This document shows, piece by piece, positions 7,743 to 15,585 of a DNA stretch of 53,150 bases; the stretch's first letter is position 1, and each line of letters opens with the position of its first letter. Source of the DNA: JAAUTS01 sp034440395 (lineage in GTDB: Bacteria > Verrucomicrobiota > Verrucomicrobiia > Methylacidiphilales > JAAUTS01); assembly GCA_034440395.1 (NCBI GenBank), contig JAWXBW010000043.1, positions 1-53,150 on the forward strand, given 5' to 3'. The position numbers and the translations under genes are program-made. The notes beneath the pieces are model-generated. The model was given only the letters and a program-made list of their open reading frames with translations. It did no database searches and was not told the origin of the DNA.

Positions 7743-9446
7743 ATGGCTGCCAACGACGATTATGTTTTAGAGTTGCTCGTTAATTCGGGTTTGATTAGTA
7801 ACGAGGACTCTCATGCCGCTCGCCTGCAAACGGCGACCAGCGGACTTTCAGCATCTGATGAACTAGTTAAGAGTGGCTGCGTGAGTCGTAACGACATTCT
7901 TCAAACCATTTCCCATGATTGCGGCATGGAGTTTATGCCTGAGCTCGAATCCGTTTCGGAAGACGCCCTAGAGCTATTAAAGAAATCTCAAGCCCGCCGG
8001 TACCGTGTTATCCCGATCCACCGACTTTCCCATGCAGTCCAAGTCGCCATCTCGGATCCCTTAGACTTCGAGAGCTTAGATGCGTTACGTTACATCCTTA
8101 AAACAGACGTTGAACCCATCGTGGTCCCTGGAGATAAAATCGATCAAGCGATCAGTCGTTACTACGGTGGCACTGATGAGTCCGTGGACGCCTTGATCGG
8201 GAGCTATGGCGGGGATGAACTAGAGGTTAAGGATCGCTCAGCCGCTGAAGGTGATGACGCCGCTGCTGAAGGTGATGCTCCTATTATTAAAATGGTTTAC
8301 GGCATGATCATGGACGCTCAACGACTTAAGGCCAGTGACATCCATCTCGAACCTTTGGAGAAACGATTACGTCTGCGTTACCGCATGGACGGCGTCCTTC
8401 AAGAAATGCGTGATCCGCCTAAACGATTACAATCCACCATCATCAGCCGTATTAAAATTATGGCCAATATCAGTATTGCGGAAAGGCGCCTTCCACAAGA
8501 TGGTCGCATCTCTCTAGCTTTGCAAGACGGCGGCAGCATAGATCTCCGCGTCTCCACTGTGCCTACCGTCCATGGTGAATCCATCGTCATGCGTATTCTA
8601 GATAAAGGCGGACTTACCCTAGGCCTGCCGCAATTAGGCTTTCTCAGTGATGACCAGATTTTAGTCGAACGCATCCTCGCCATGCCAGACGGTATCTTCC
8701 TCGTAACAGGGCCAACTGGTTCAGGGAAATCCACCACTCTCTATGCTTGTCTCAACATGCTGAATAAACCAGATCGTAAACTCATCACGGTAGAGGATCC
8801 TGTTGAATACGAGATGGCCGGCATCAACCAAGTTCAAGTCAACGCAGATGTCGGTATGACCTTTAGCAACGCCCTGCGCGCTATGCTACGCCAAGCTCCA
8901 AACATCATCATGGTGGGAGAAATTCGCGATGCCGAAACGGGGGCTATCGCCATTAACGCCTCCCTCACGGGTCACCTCGTGTTCAGCACTCTCCACACCA
9001 ACGATGCTCCCAGTGCTGTCACCCGTCTTATTGATATCGGGATTAAACCCTTCCTCGTTTCCTCCTCCGTCCGCGCCGTCATGGCCCAACGACTCATCCG
9101 TAAAATATGCGCAAACTGCGCCCAACCCTACACCCCTAGTGATTACGAACTCCGCGCCTTGAACCTTAATCCCTCCCAAGTCGCTCAAGCCAATTTCCGT
9201 ATGGGTCATGGTTGCGACACTTGCCGTGGCACAGGATACAAAGGCCGAGCCGGTATTTTCGAAATTCTCATGGTAGATGATGAAATACGTAATCTCATTA
9301 ACGACCAAGCTAGTGTCTCCATCATTCGTCAACGTGCACGGGACCTCGGCATGAGAACCCTACGCGAGGACGGCATCCGTAAAGTAGTGGCTGGCATGAC
9401 CAGTCCTGATGAAGTCATCTCCGCTACCATGGGGGACAAGGACTAA
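7743..9446 (+). CDS. Type II secretion / type IV pilus assembly ATPase (GspE/PilB family), first copy
   Basis: Cytoplasmic hexameric ATPase that powers pilin or pseudopilin polymerisation. The 567 residues comprise an N-terminal MshEN/GspE-N region (about 1-150), a linker with an acidic repeat (AAEGDDAAAEGDA, near residue 170), and the RecA-like ATPase domain. Walker A is GPTGSGKST (residues 323-331), the Walker B region is IIMVGEIRDAET, and a zinc-type tetracysteine is at Cys456/459 and Cys491/494. The zinc motif and the N-domain exclude a PilT retraction ATPase. A second ATPase of the same family starts 2 bases after its stop and a GspF/PilC gene follows. No Shine-Dalgarno sequence is present. 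Whether it serves pili or type II secretion cannot be settled here because no pilin, secretin or prepilin peptidase gene is in view. Confidence 0.88.
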   Translation: MAANDDYVLELLVNSGLISNEDSHAARLQTATSGLSASDELVKSGCVSRNDILQTISHDCGMEFMPELESVSEDALELLKKSQARRYRVIPIHRLSHAVQVAISDPLDFESLDALRYILKTDVEPIVVPGDKIDQAISRYYGGTDESVDALIGSYGGDELEVKDRSAAEGDDAAAEGDAPIIKMVYGMIMDAQRLKASDIHLEPLEKRLRLRYRMDGVLQEMRDPPKRLQSTIISRIKIMANISIAERRLPQDGRISLALQDGGSIDLRVSTVPTVHGESIVMRILDKGGLTLGLPQLGFLSDDQILVERILAMPDGIFLVTGPTGSGKSTTLYACLNMLNKPDRKLITVEDPVEYEMAGINQVQVNADVGMTFSNALRAMLRQAPNIIMVGEIRDAETGAIAINASLTGHLVFSTLHTNDAPSAVTRLIDIGIKPFLVSSSVRAVMAQRLIRKICANCAQPYTPSDYELRALNLNPSQVAQANFRMGHGCDTCRGTGYKGRAGIFEILMVDDEIRNLINDQASVSIIRQRARDLGMRTLREDGIRKVVAGMTSPDEVISATMGDKD

Positions 9447-9448
9447 TT

Positions 9449-11125
9449 ATGGATTCACATTTACTAGTCAGCTTCCTGCGTGAACACGAAATCCTTCGTG
9501 AAGATCAAGCCGCCGATTTACTAGAAGAAGTTGCGCGCTCAGGTAAGGAAATTGAAAAAGTCATAGCAGACTACGGTATCCTCACCGAAGAAGGCTTGAT
9601 GCATCGTTTAGCCGAAGAACTAGGCCTTCCCTTCTACGACCTCTCAAATGCCATCTTCACCCCAGAACTTCTTTCTGCCATCTCCCCCACCACCGTTCGC
9701 CTTCACGGTGCCCTGCCCGTGGCGAGTGATGACAGCACCATAACCGTTGCCTTAACCGACCCCCTCAACCAGCAAATCGTCGAAGACTTACGCTTTGCTA
9801 CCAGCAAAAATATCTCGGTTATTATCTCACCCATTTCCCAAATAGAAACCCTCATCAGCCAATACTACGGCACAGAACAAGGCTCAGTTGATGAACTCTT
9901 AAATCAACTCGCTGGTGAAGTCACGGAATCCGCCTCAAATAATCTCGATGACACTCTCTCCGCTGCCAGCAGCGCCCCCATTGTTAAATATGTCAACACC
10001 ATCGTAGCTAAAGCCATTCAAGCCCATGCCAGTGACATTCACTTCGAACCCTTTGAACGCGAATTTAAAATCCGTTACCGTGTCGATGGAGCTTTGTATG
10101 AAATGTCTCCTCCTCCTAAAAGACTAGCCCTCCCTGTTATCTCCCGCATTAAAGTCATGGCAGGGCTCAACATCGCCGAACGCCGCATCCCCCAAGATGG
10201 TCGCATTCAAACCACCCTAGCGGGTCGCCAAGTTGATCTCCGCGTCTCCACCCTGCCCACCCAATACGGAGAAAGCGTGGTACTGCGTGTCCTAGATCGT
10301 AGCGTCGTTAACCTCGACCTAGATGCTCTCGGCCTCCCCGACGCCATCAAAACCTACATCTCTGCCACTATCCAAAAACCCCACGGGATTTTCATCGTCA
10401 CCGGCCCTACCGGATCAGGAAAGACCACCACCCTTTACTCCTGCATCCGCGCCATCAACACCATTGATATCAAAATCCTTACCGTCGAGGATCCTGTTGA
10501 ATACGAACTAGAAGGCATCATGCAAGTTCAAGCTAATGAAGGTATCGGGCTCAATTTTGGACGCGCCCTTCGTGCCTTCCTACGTCAAGATCCAGACCGT
10601 ATCCTCGTCGGAGAAACGCGCGATCTAGAAACAGCTCAGATCGCCATTCAGGCAGCTCTCACCGGACATTTAGTCTTGACCAGCCTTCACACCAACGACG
10701 CTACAGGAGCCGTCACCCGTCTCATCGACATGGGAGTGGAACCCTTCCTCATCTCCGCCACTCTCGAAGGCGTCTTAGGTCAACGTCTTATTCGTAAAAT
10801 TTGCCCTAAATGCAAAACTCCCTTTGAACCCACAGAAAGCGTCCTTGCCCAAATCGGCCTGACAGCCCATGACATCGGAGATAAATCATTCTACTATGGC
10901 CAAGGCTGCGACAGCTGCAACCAAACTGGTTACAAAGGCCGTAAAGGAATCTATGAGCTCCTTGATGTTAAAGAACCCATCCGCCAACTTATTAACGCCA
11001 AAGCACCTTCGGTTGTCATCCGTCAAAAAGCGATCGAGCTAGGCATGACCACCCTACGCCAAGACGGACTTCGCTGCATTTTCGACGGAGAAACAACGAT
11101 TGAAGAAGTAATTAAATACACCTAA
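9449..11125 (+). CDS. Type II secretion / type IV pilus assembly ATPase (GspE/PilB family), second copy
   Basis: The second secretion ATPase, 558 residues, collinear with its upstream neighbour along its whole length but clearly diverged. It has an N-terminal GspE-N domain (about 1-145), Walker A GPTGSGKT (from residue 319), Walker B region RILVGETRDLET and the zinc tetracysteine Cys452/455 and Cys487/490. Both ATPases therefore look catalytically complete. The start ATG follows an AAGGA sequence, one of few plausible Shine-Dalgarno sites in the window, and lies 2 bases after the previous stop, so the two are probably translationally linked. Such pairs may form mixed or alternative motors; that is inference. 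Confidence 0.88.
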   Translation: MDSHLLVSFLREHEILREDQAADLLEEVARSGKEIEKVIADYGILTEEGLMHRLAEELGLPFYDLSNAIFTPELLSAISPTTVRLHGALPVASDDSTITVALTDPLNQQIVEDLRFATSKNISVIISPISQIETLISQYYGTEQGSVDELLNQLAGEVTESASNNLDDTLSAASSAPIVKYVNTIVAKAIQAHASDIHFEPFEREFKIRYRVDGALYEMSPPPKRLALPVISRIKVMAGLNIAERRIPQDGRIQTTLAGRQVDLRVSTLPTQYGESVVLRVLDRSVVNLDLDALGLPDAIKTYISATIQKPHGIFIVTGPTGSGKTTTLYSCIRAINTIDIKILTVEDPVEYELEGIMQVQANEGIGLNFGRALRAFLRQDPDRILVGETRDLETAQIAIQAALTGHLVLTSLHTNDATGAVTRLIDMGVEPFLISATLEGVLGQRLIRKICPKCKTPFEPTESVLAQIGLTAHDIGDKSFYYGQGCDSCNQTGYKGRKGIYELLDVKEPIRQLINAKAPSVVIRQKAIELGMTTLRQDGLRCIFDGETTIEEVIKYT

Positions 11126-11166
11126 TCTCAACCTTTGAATAGTTAACCAAACGAATATAACCCACT

Positions 11167-12462
11167 ATGGCCACTTTTAATTACACCGCTGTTGACTCTA
11201 CAGGAAAACAAACCGTGGGCAGTATCGAAGCCTCCAACTCCGTGGACGCCACCGCTCTGATCAAACAAAAAGGTTTCTTCCCCACCAGCGTTATCGAAGG
11301 CTCTGCCTCCAGCGTCAACTCAGGAAACTCCGCTTCTTCCCTAGGAAAAAAGTCCTTCAGCTTCGGAACACCTAAAGTTAAGGGAAAGACCCTCATGGTC
11401 TTCACCCGCCAGCTCGCAACCCTTATTGACGCGGGCTTACCCCTTCTGCGCAGCTTAAAAACTCTTCTCAAACAGGAAAAAAACGTAGCCCTTAAAGGTG
11501 CTATGGCCAACATCTCGGACGCTGTCGAGAGTGGTAACACCTTCTCCGAAGCCCTCGCCCAACACCCCAAAGTTTTTAATAAACTCTACGTTAACATGGT
11601 CAAGGCTGGGGAACTCGGCGGGGTGCTCGAAGTTGTCCTCACCCGACTTGCTGAATTCCAAGAAAAATCCCAAAAAATTCGCGGTAAAGTGATCGCCGCC
11701 ATGGTGTACCCTGTTGTTGTTCTCGTCATTGCCGTAGGTATCCTTACCTTCCTTCTCCTCTTCATCGTCCCTAAATTTGAAGCCATCTTTAAAGACATGT
11801 TAGGCGATAAGCCCTTGCCCGTCCTCACCCAAGTCGTTATCAACATCAGCCGGGGAGTGCAATACCTTTTCTGGCCTCCCTCCGTTCCCCAATTCGCAGG
11901 TAGCAGCATTCCCATTCCGTATCTTCCCATTTTTATTGTCCTCCTCGTCGTTGCTTGGAAAGTATTTTCTAATACCCCCTCAGGCACCATTATGCTAGAT
12001 CGCCTAAAACTAAGAATCCCCCTCTTTGGCGACCTGATTAGTAAGACCTCCATCGCCCGATTCTCCAGAACCCTCGGCACCCTCGTATCCAGCGGTGTTC
12101 CCATTCTTCAAGCCCTTAACATCACCAAAGAAACCTCTGGTAATTTTATTATCTCCGACGCCATAGGCAAAATCCACGACAGCGTTAAAGAAGGCGAATC
12201 CATGGTGGGTCCCATTGAAGCCAGCGGCCTGTTTCCCGCTATGGTCATCAGCATGATCCAAGTCGGAGAAGAAACAGGGCAACTACCCATCATGCTTACT
12301 AAAGTAGCTGACCTCTACGAAGAAGAAGTGGATGTAACCGTCTCTGGCCTAACATCTCTTTTGGAACCTGTCATGATCGTCTTCCTCGCCGTTGTCGTTG
12401 GAACCATCGTCGTGGCTCTCTTCCTGCCCCTCATCAGTATCATCACCCAACTCAGCGGCTAA
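11167..12462 (+). CDS. Type II secretion / type IV pilus inner-membrane platform protein (GspF/PilC)
   Basis: Inner-membrane platform protein on which the GspE/PilB ATPase acts. The 431 residues start with the short soluble region typical of the family (FNYTAVDSTGKQTVG), then two T2SSF repeats. The first carries FTRQLATLIDAGLPLLRSL and the second FSRTLGTLVSSGVPILQAL, both hallmark helices. Membrane segments are seen around residues 178-205, 255-275 and 395-425. The middle linker between the repeats has an unusual Pro-rich insertion (FWPPSVPQ..IPIPYLP). It is the last gene of the gspE-gspE-gspF operon and is followed by an RNA-like intergenic region. Confidence 0.9.
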   Translation: MATFNYTAVDSTGKQTVGSIEASNSVDATALIKQKGFFPTSVIEGSASSVNSGNSASSLGKKSFSFGTPKVKGKTLMVFTRQLATLIDAGLPLLRSLKTLLKQEKNVALKGAMANISDAVESGNTFSEALAQHPKVFNKLYVNMVKAGELGGVLEVVLTRLAEFQEKSQKIRGKVIAAMVYPVVVLVIAVGILTFLLLFIVPKFEAIFKDMLGDKPLPVLTQVVINISRGVQYLFWPPSVPQFAGSSIPIPYLPIFIVLLVVAWKVFSNTPSGTIMLDRLKLRIPLFGDLISKTSIARFSRTLGTLVSSGVPILQALNITKETSGNFIISDAIGKIHDSVKEGESMVGPIEASGLFPAMVISMIQVGEETGQLPIMLTKVADLYEEEVDVTVSGLTSLLEPVMIVFLAVVVGTIVVALFLPLISIITQLSG

Positions 12463-12513
12463 ACCCATCTAGGACTTAAACTGCCGTAAACGGCTGCACT
12501 GTCTCTAGCTAAT

Positions 12514-12677
12514 GTGGATTATAATGATGCCCGTTTCGGATCTGTAGCACTCAGTAGGAGAATGCAGCTCTGAGCCAGTGGCGATGTAATTGCCTAAAGT
12601 TGTCCTCACTCTAAATCGAACTCTTTAAAATTCCGGAGAGCGGCGTGTTGATAATGCTGCAGAGCACAATAAACCAC
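12514..12677 (+). ncRNA. Structured non-coding RNA candidate, possibly 6S-like
   Basis: The 269-base gap between convergent gspF and ilvC can fold into a long rod. GTGGATTAT (12514-12522) pairs with ATAAACCAC (12669-12677) with one mismatch. CTGTAGCA (12542-12549) pairs with TGCTGCAG (12655-12662), all eight positions. Then comes a large bubble (14 and 10 bases), GCAGCTCT (12564-12571) pairs with AGAGCGGC (12637-12644), and a small GGCGAT/ATTGCC hairpin lies in the apical part. Closing stem, central bubble and about 164-base length recall 6S RNA, and a strong terminator follows directly. I do not recognise a conserved 6S sequence block. The strand is chosen by the terminator position; the minus strand could form a similar fold. 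It could instead be an unrelated small RNA or a chance fold. Confidence 0.4.
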
Positions 12678-12679
12678 AA

Positions 12680-12711
12680 AAAAACGCAGAACCTTGCGGG
12701 TCTGCGTTTTT
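12680..12711. terminator. Bidirectional intrinsic terminator between gspF/ncRNA and ilvC
   Basis: A perfect 11-base-pair stem, AAAAACGCAGA (12680-12690) with TCTGCGTTTTT (12701-12711), encloses a 10-base loop. A-run and T-run flank the GC part, so it works on both strands: for the plus-strand transcript ending here and for ilvC, whose stop codon is 21 bases away. Confidence 0.85.
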
Positions 12712-12731
12712 CATGAAGTGATCTCTTAGCT

Positions 12732-13757
12732 TCAATAAGCAGCTTGAGCACCTTTTATGTCGCGCTTCTTCATCCATGGCATCATGGAACGAAGGCGGGC
12801 ACCAGTTTTTTCAATAGGATGTTGTTCACCCTTCTTGAGCAGTGAGTTGTATTTCTTGTAACCTGTTTCATATTCACGAACCCAATCCTTAGCGAACTTA
12901 CCGTTTTGAATATTCTTTAAAGCTGTTTTCATGCGCTTCTTGACGCCAGCGTCAATCACTTGAGGACCTACAGTGACATCGCCCCACTTGGCCGTTTCTG
13001 AGATGGAGAAACGCATACCGGAAATGCCCGACTCATTCATCATATCACAAATGAGTTTCAGTTCATGTAAACATTCAAAGTAGGCCATCTCAGGAGAGTA
13101 GCCGGCTTCGACCAGAGTTTCGTAACCAGCGAGAACTAGTGCACTGGCACCGCCGCAAAGAACGGCTTGTTCACCAAAAAGATCCGTTTCCGTTTCTTCT
13201 TTAAAGGTGGTTTCGAGCACGCCAGCGCGGGTGCCGCCAATGCCTTTAGCCCAAGCTAAGGCTATCTTCTTAGCGTCTTTTCCGGGGTTTTGGTAGATAG
13301 CGATTAAGCTCGGGACGCCTTTACCTTCTTGGTATTGACGACGCACGGTATGGCCAGGGCCTTTCGGGGCAACCATGATGACGTTAATATTCTTAGGCGG
13401 AACCACAGTTTTAAAGTGAATGGAAAAACCATGAGAGAAGACAAGCGTCTTACCAGGCTTAAGGTGGGCAGCGATGTCTTTCTTATAAAGTGCGGCCTGC
13501 TTAGTGTCAGGTGCCGCAATCATAATGACGTCAGCTTTCTTAACAGCTTCTGCTGTTTCAAGAACTTCAAAGCCCTTCGCTTTAGCGACGGCGACGGATT
13601 TGCTTCCTTTATAAAGACCGATGATGACCTTGATTCCGCTTTCTTTCAGGTTCAGGGCATGGGCATGGCCTTGGGAACCGAAACCAATGATGGCGACTGT
13701 TTTCTTTTTGAGCACGCCTAAATCGGCGTCTTTATCTGTGTAGATTTTAGCTGGCAT
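12732..13757 (-). CDS. ilvC: Ketol-acid reductoisomerase, class I
   Basis: Second step of branched-chain amino acid synthesis: isomerises and reduces acetolactate or acetohydroxybutyrate with Mg2+ and NAD(P)H. The 341-residue length is that of short class I enzymes. The Rossmann motif GFGSQGHAHALNL, the APKGPGHTVRRQY segment, the metal/catalytic motif ETDLFGEQAVLCGG and the C-terminal knotted domain are all present. The cofactor loop reads GLYKGSKS, with Tyr49 where most class I enzymes have the Arg that contacts the 2'-phosphate of NADPH; Ser52 and Ser54 are kept. ilvN lies 48 bases upstream on the same strand, so ilvN-ilvC form an operon. A purine-rich AGAAAGAAGAAA upstream may help ribosome binding. 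Confidence 0.96.
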   Translation of the reverse strand: MPAKIYTDKDADLGVLKKKTVAIIGFGSQGHAHALNLKESGIKVIIGLYKGSKSVAVAKAKGFEVLETAEAVKKADVIMIAAPDTKQAALYKKDIAAHLKPGKTLVFSHGFSIHFKTVVPPKNINVIMVAPKGPGHTVRRQYQEGKGVPSLIAIYQNPGKDAKKIALAWAKGIGGTRAGVLETTFKEETETDLFGEQAVLCGGASALVLAGYETLVEAGYSPEMAYFECLHELKLICDMMNESGISGMRFSISETAKWGDVTVGPQVIDAGVKKRMKTALKNIQNGKFAKDWVREYETGYKKYNSLLKKGEQHPIEKTGARLRSMMPWMKKRDIKGAQAAY

Positions 13758-13805
13758 AGTATTTCTTCTTTCTTGGTGTGAGTTAAAAATGGCGGCTGGG
13801 TTATT

Positions 13806-14279
13806 TTAGCTACGGGGTAAGACCACTTTACCCGTGCGAGTTAATTCTTGAATGCCGAAGCCTTCCATTAACGTAATAAATTTAGATAACTTATTCTCAT
13901 CACCAGTGATTTCGATCGTCATGGACTTAGGTTGCACATCGACAATTTTACCGCGGAAAATATCACATAGCTGAATCAGCTCGGCCCGGGTCTTGGCGTC
14001 CACCTTAATTTTGACGAGCATTAACTCTCGATCAATGTACTCACCATCTTTATAATCCTGCACTTGGATTACTTCAACTAGACGATTCAACTGCTTAGTG
14101 ACTTGTTCGAGCACCTTATCATCACCCACCACGACAATGGTCATGCGAGAGGTAGCGGGATCCTGAGTGGGCCCGACGTTGAGTGTATCAATATTAAAGC
14201 CACGACCGCTAAAGAGATTGGTGATGCGATTGAGCACCCCAAACTTATTTTCCACTAAAACAGATAACGTATGTCTCAT
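13806..14279 (-). CDS. ilvN: Acetolactate synthase small (regulatory) subunit
   Basis: Regulatory subunit that gives acetolactate synthase its valine sensitivity. With the start at the internal ATG (14279) the product is 157 residues and begins MRHTLSVLVENKFGVLNRI, the canonical ACT-domain start of IlvN/IlvH; the longer frame to 14330 adds 17 residues that look like untranslated leader. The ACT domain is followed by the C-terminal domain with REL.LVKI and FGIQELTRTGKVVLPR. The catalytic subunit gene ilvB, usually just upstream, is absent here. A small perfect hairpin (CGGAG-AAAA-CTCCG, 14293-14306) lies 14 bases upstream of the start codon, where it might affect translation. Confidence 0.94.
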   Translation of the reverse strand: MRHTLSVLVENKFGVLNRITNLFSGRGFNIDTLNVGPTQDPATSRMTIVVVGDDKVLEQVTKQLNRLVEVIQVQDYKDGEYIDRELMLVKIKVDAKTRAELIQLCDIFRGKIVDVQPKSMTIEITGDENKLSKFITLMEGFGIQELTRTGKVVLPRS

Positions 14280-14446
14280 AAAATAGTCAGCTCGGAGAAA
14301 ACTCCGTATCATTGAGGAACCTAGAAACACCTCTAAGTCCCTAAACGTGAGGAGTCAGAATGGCGGCTTCATCGCTATGGTCAACCCTTTTTAACAAGTT
14401 CAAAGTTACCTCTTTTCATAAACTTTTCATACGCTAACCTAAAGGT

Positions 14447-15529
14447 ATGTATAATCGCTATGACCTCATGAAATATCAACGCTGTGGTGAAAGCGGCCTT
14501 ATGCTACCTTTGGTTTCCCTCGGAGCTTGGCATAATTTCAATACCTTCGAGAGTGCCCGCAGCCTGACTCTGAAGGCTTGGGATCTCGGCATCACGCATA
14601 TTGATTTTGCAAACAACTACGGGCCGCCGCCAGGCATCGCCGAAACCCATTTTGGGTATCTTATAAAAGGAGAGCTGGCCATGCATCGTGACGAACTCAT
14701 CATCGCAACTAAGGCAGGTTATCGCATGTGGGACGGCCCTTACGGCGAATGGGGCTCAAAGAAACATCTCTTCGCCAGCCTCCATCAATCTCTCAAAAGA
14801 TTACAGCTCGATTATGTCGATATTTTCTACTCCCACCGTTACGATCCTAACACACCGTTAGAAGAAACCATGGGTGCCTTAGCTCAAATGATCCGCGAGG
14901 GTAAAGCTCTTTACGCAGGCATCAGCAGCTATCCTGCTAAGGCCGTAAAAAAGGCTGCTAAAATTATGCGGGACTTATGTGTACCTCTTATTATTAACCA
15001 ATCTAGTTACAACCTACTTGACCGCTCGATTGAAGGCAAAGTCTTGGAAGAAACCCAAGAGGCTGGACTAGGTATGATCGTCTTCTGCCCCCTTGCCCAA
15101 GGCCTCCTCACCGACCGTTATCTGCAAGGCATTCCCACAGACTCCCGCGCCGCCTCCGCTAGTATCTTCCTTAACTCCGACCGCATTACTCCCTTACTTT
15201 CAACCGTTCTTATAGAACTTAACACCCTTGCCCTTACACGTGGTCAAACCCTCGCACGCATGTCCCTCAACTGGATCCTGCGCGACCGCCGTATCACTAG
15301 CCTTTTAATTGGTGCGAGCAAACCCGAACAAATCGAAGACTGTGTCGCCGTGCAGCAGGACGAACCGTTCACGGCAGAAGAATTACGCCGAATAGAGACC
15401 ATCCTCGCCCAACTTAATCCACCCCCACCTGAACCGGCTCCCCGCATCATCCTGAAGCCCATCACCAAAACTACCAAACCTAAAAGCGCCGTCCCAAAAA
15501 AAGGTATCGCCCCAAAGACGAGTAATTAA
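14447..15529 (+). CDS. Aldo/keto reductase, YghZ-like (L-glyceraldehyde 3-phosphate reductase family)
   Basis: NADPH-dependent aldehyde reductase of the AKR14 type, a cytoplasmic (beta/alpha)8 barrel. The 360 residues contain the subfamily hallmark NNYGPPPGIAE, the catalytic Asp/Tyr region (HIDFANNYG), Lys in IATKAGYRMWDGPYGEWGS and His in DIFYSHRYDPNTPLEET. E. coli YghZ (Gpr) has the same NYGPPPG and SKK.L..SL..SL arrangement, and detoxifies methylglyoxal and L-glyceraldehyde 3-phosphate. The last 40 residues form a Pro/Lys-rich tail (PPPPEPAPR..PITKTTKPKS) not typical of the family and probably disordered. It is divergent from ilvN and followed 56 bases later by the SPFH pair. Confidence 0.85.
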   Translation: MYNRYDLMKYQRCGESGLMLPLVSLGAWHNFNTFESARSLTLKAWDLGITHIDFANNYGPPPGIAETHFGYLIKGELAMHRDELIIATKAGYRMWDGPYGEWGSKKHLFASLHQSLKRLQLDYVDIFYSHRYDPNTPLEETMGALAQMIREGKALYAGISSYPAKAVKKAAKIMRDLCVPLIINQSSYNLLDRSIEGKVLEETQEAGLGMIVFCPLAQGLLTDRYLQGIPTDSRAASASIFLNSDRITPLLSTVLIELNTLALTRGQTLARMSLNWILRDRRITSLLIGASKPEQIEDCVAVQQDEPFTAEELRRIETILAQLNPPPPEPAPRIILKPITKTTKPKSAVPKKGIAPKTSN

Positions 15530-15585
15530 TAAGCAGTAAGCAGCAAAAGCTTGATCTCCGCCCTGAACTTAGCCATACCTAACCC

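Noticed and set aside
8886..9332. A 148-codon minus-strand frame opposite the first gspE
   Set aside because: Antisense to the ATPase core and zinc motif; repetitive Gly/Asp content typical of a reverse-frame artefact.
11586..12104. A 172-codon open frame on the minus strand inside gspF
   Set aside because: It lies fully antisense to a clear GspF with both T2SSF repeats, has low-complexity Arg/Thr/Met-rich sequence and no family likeness.
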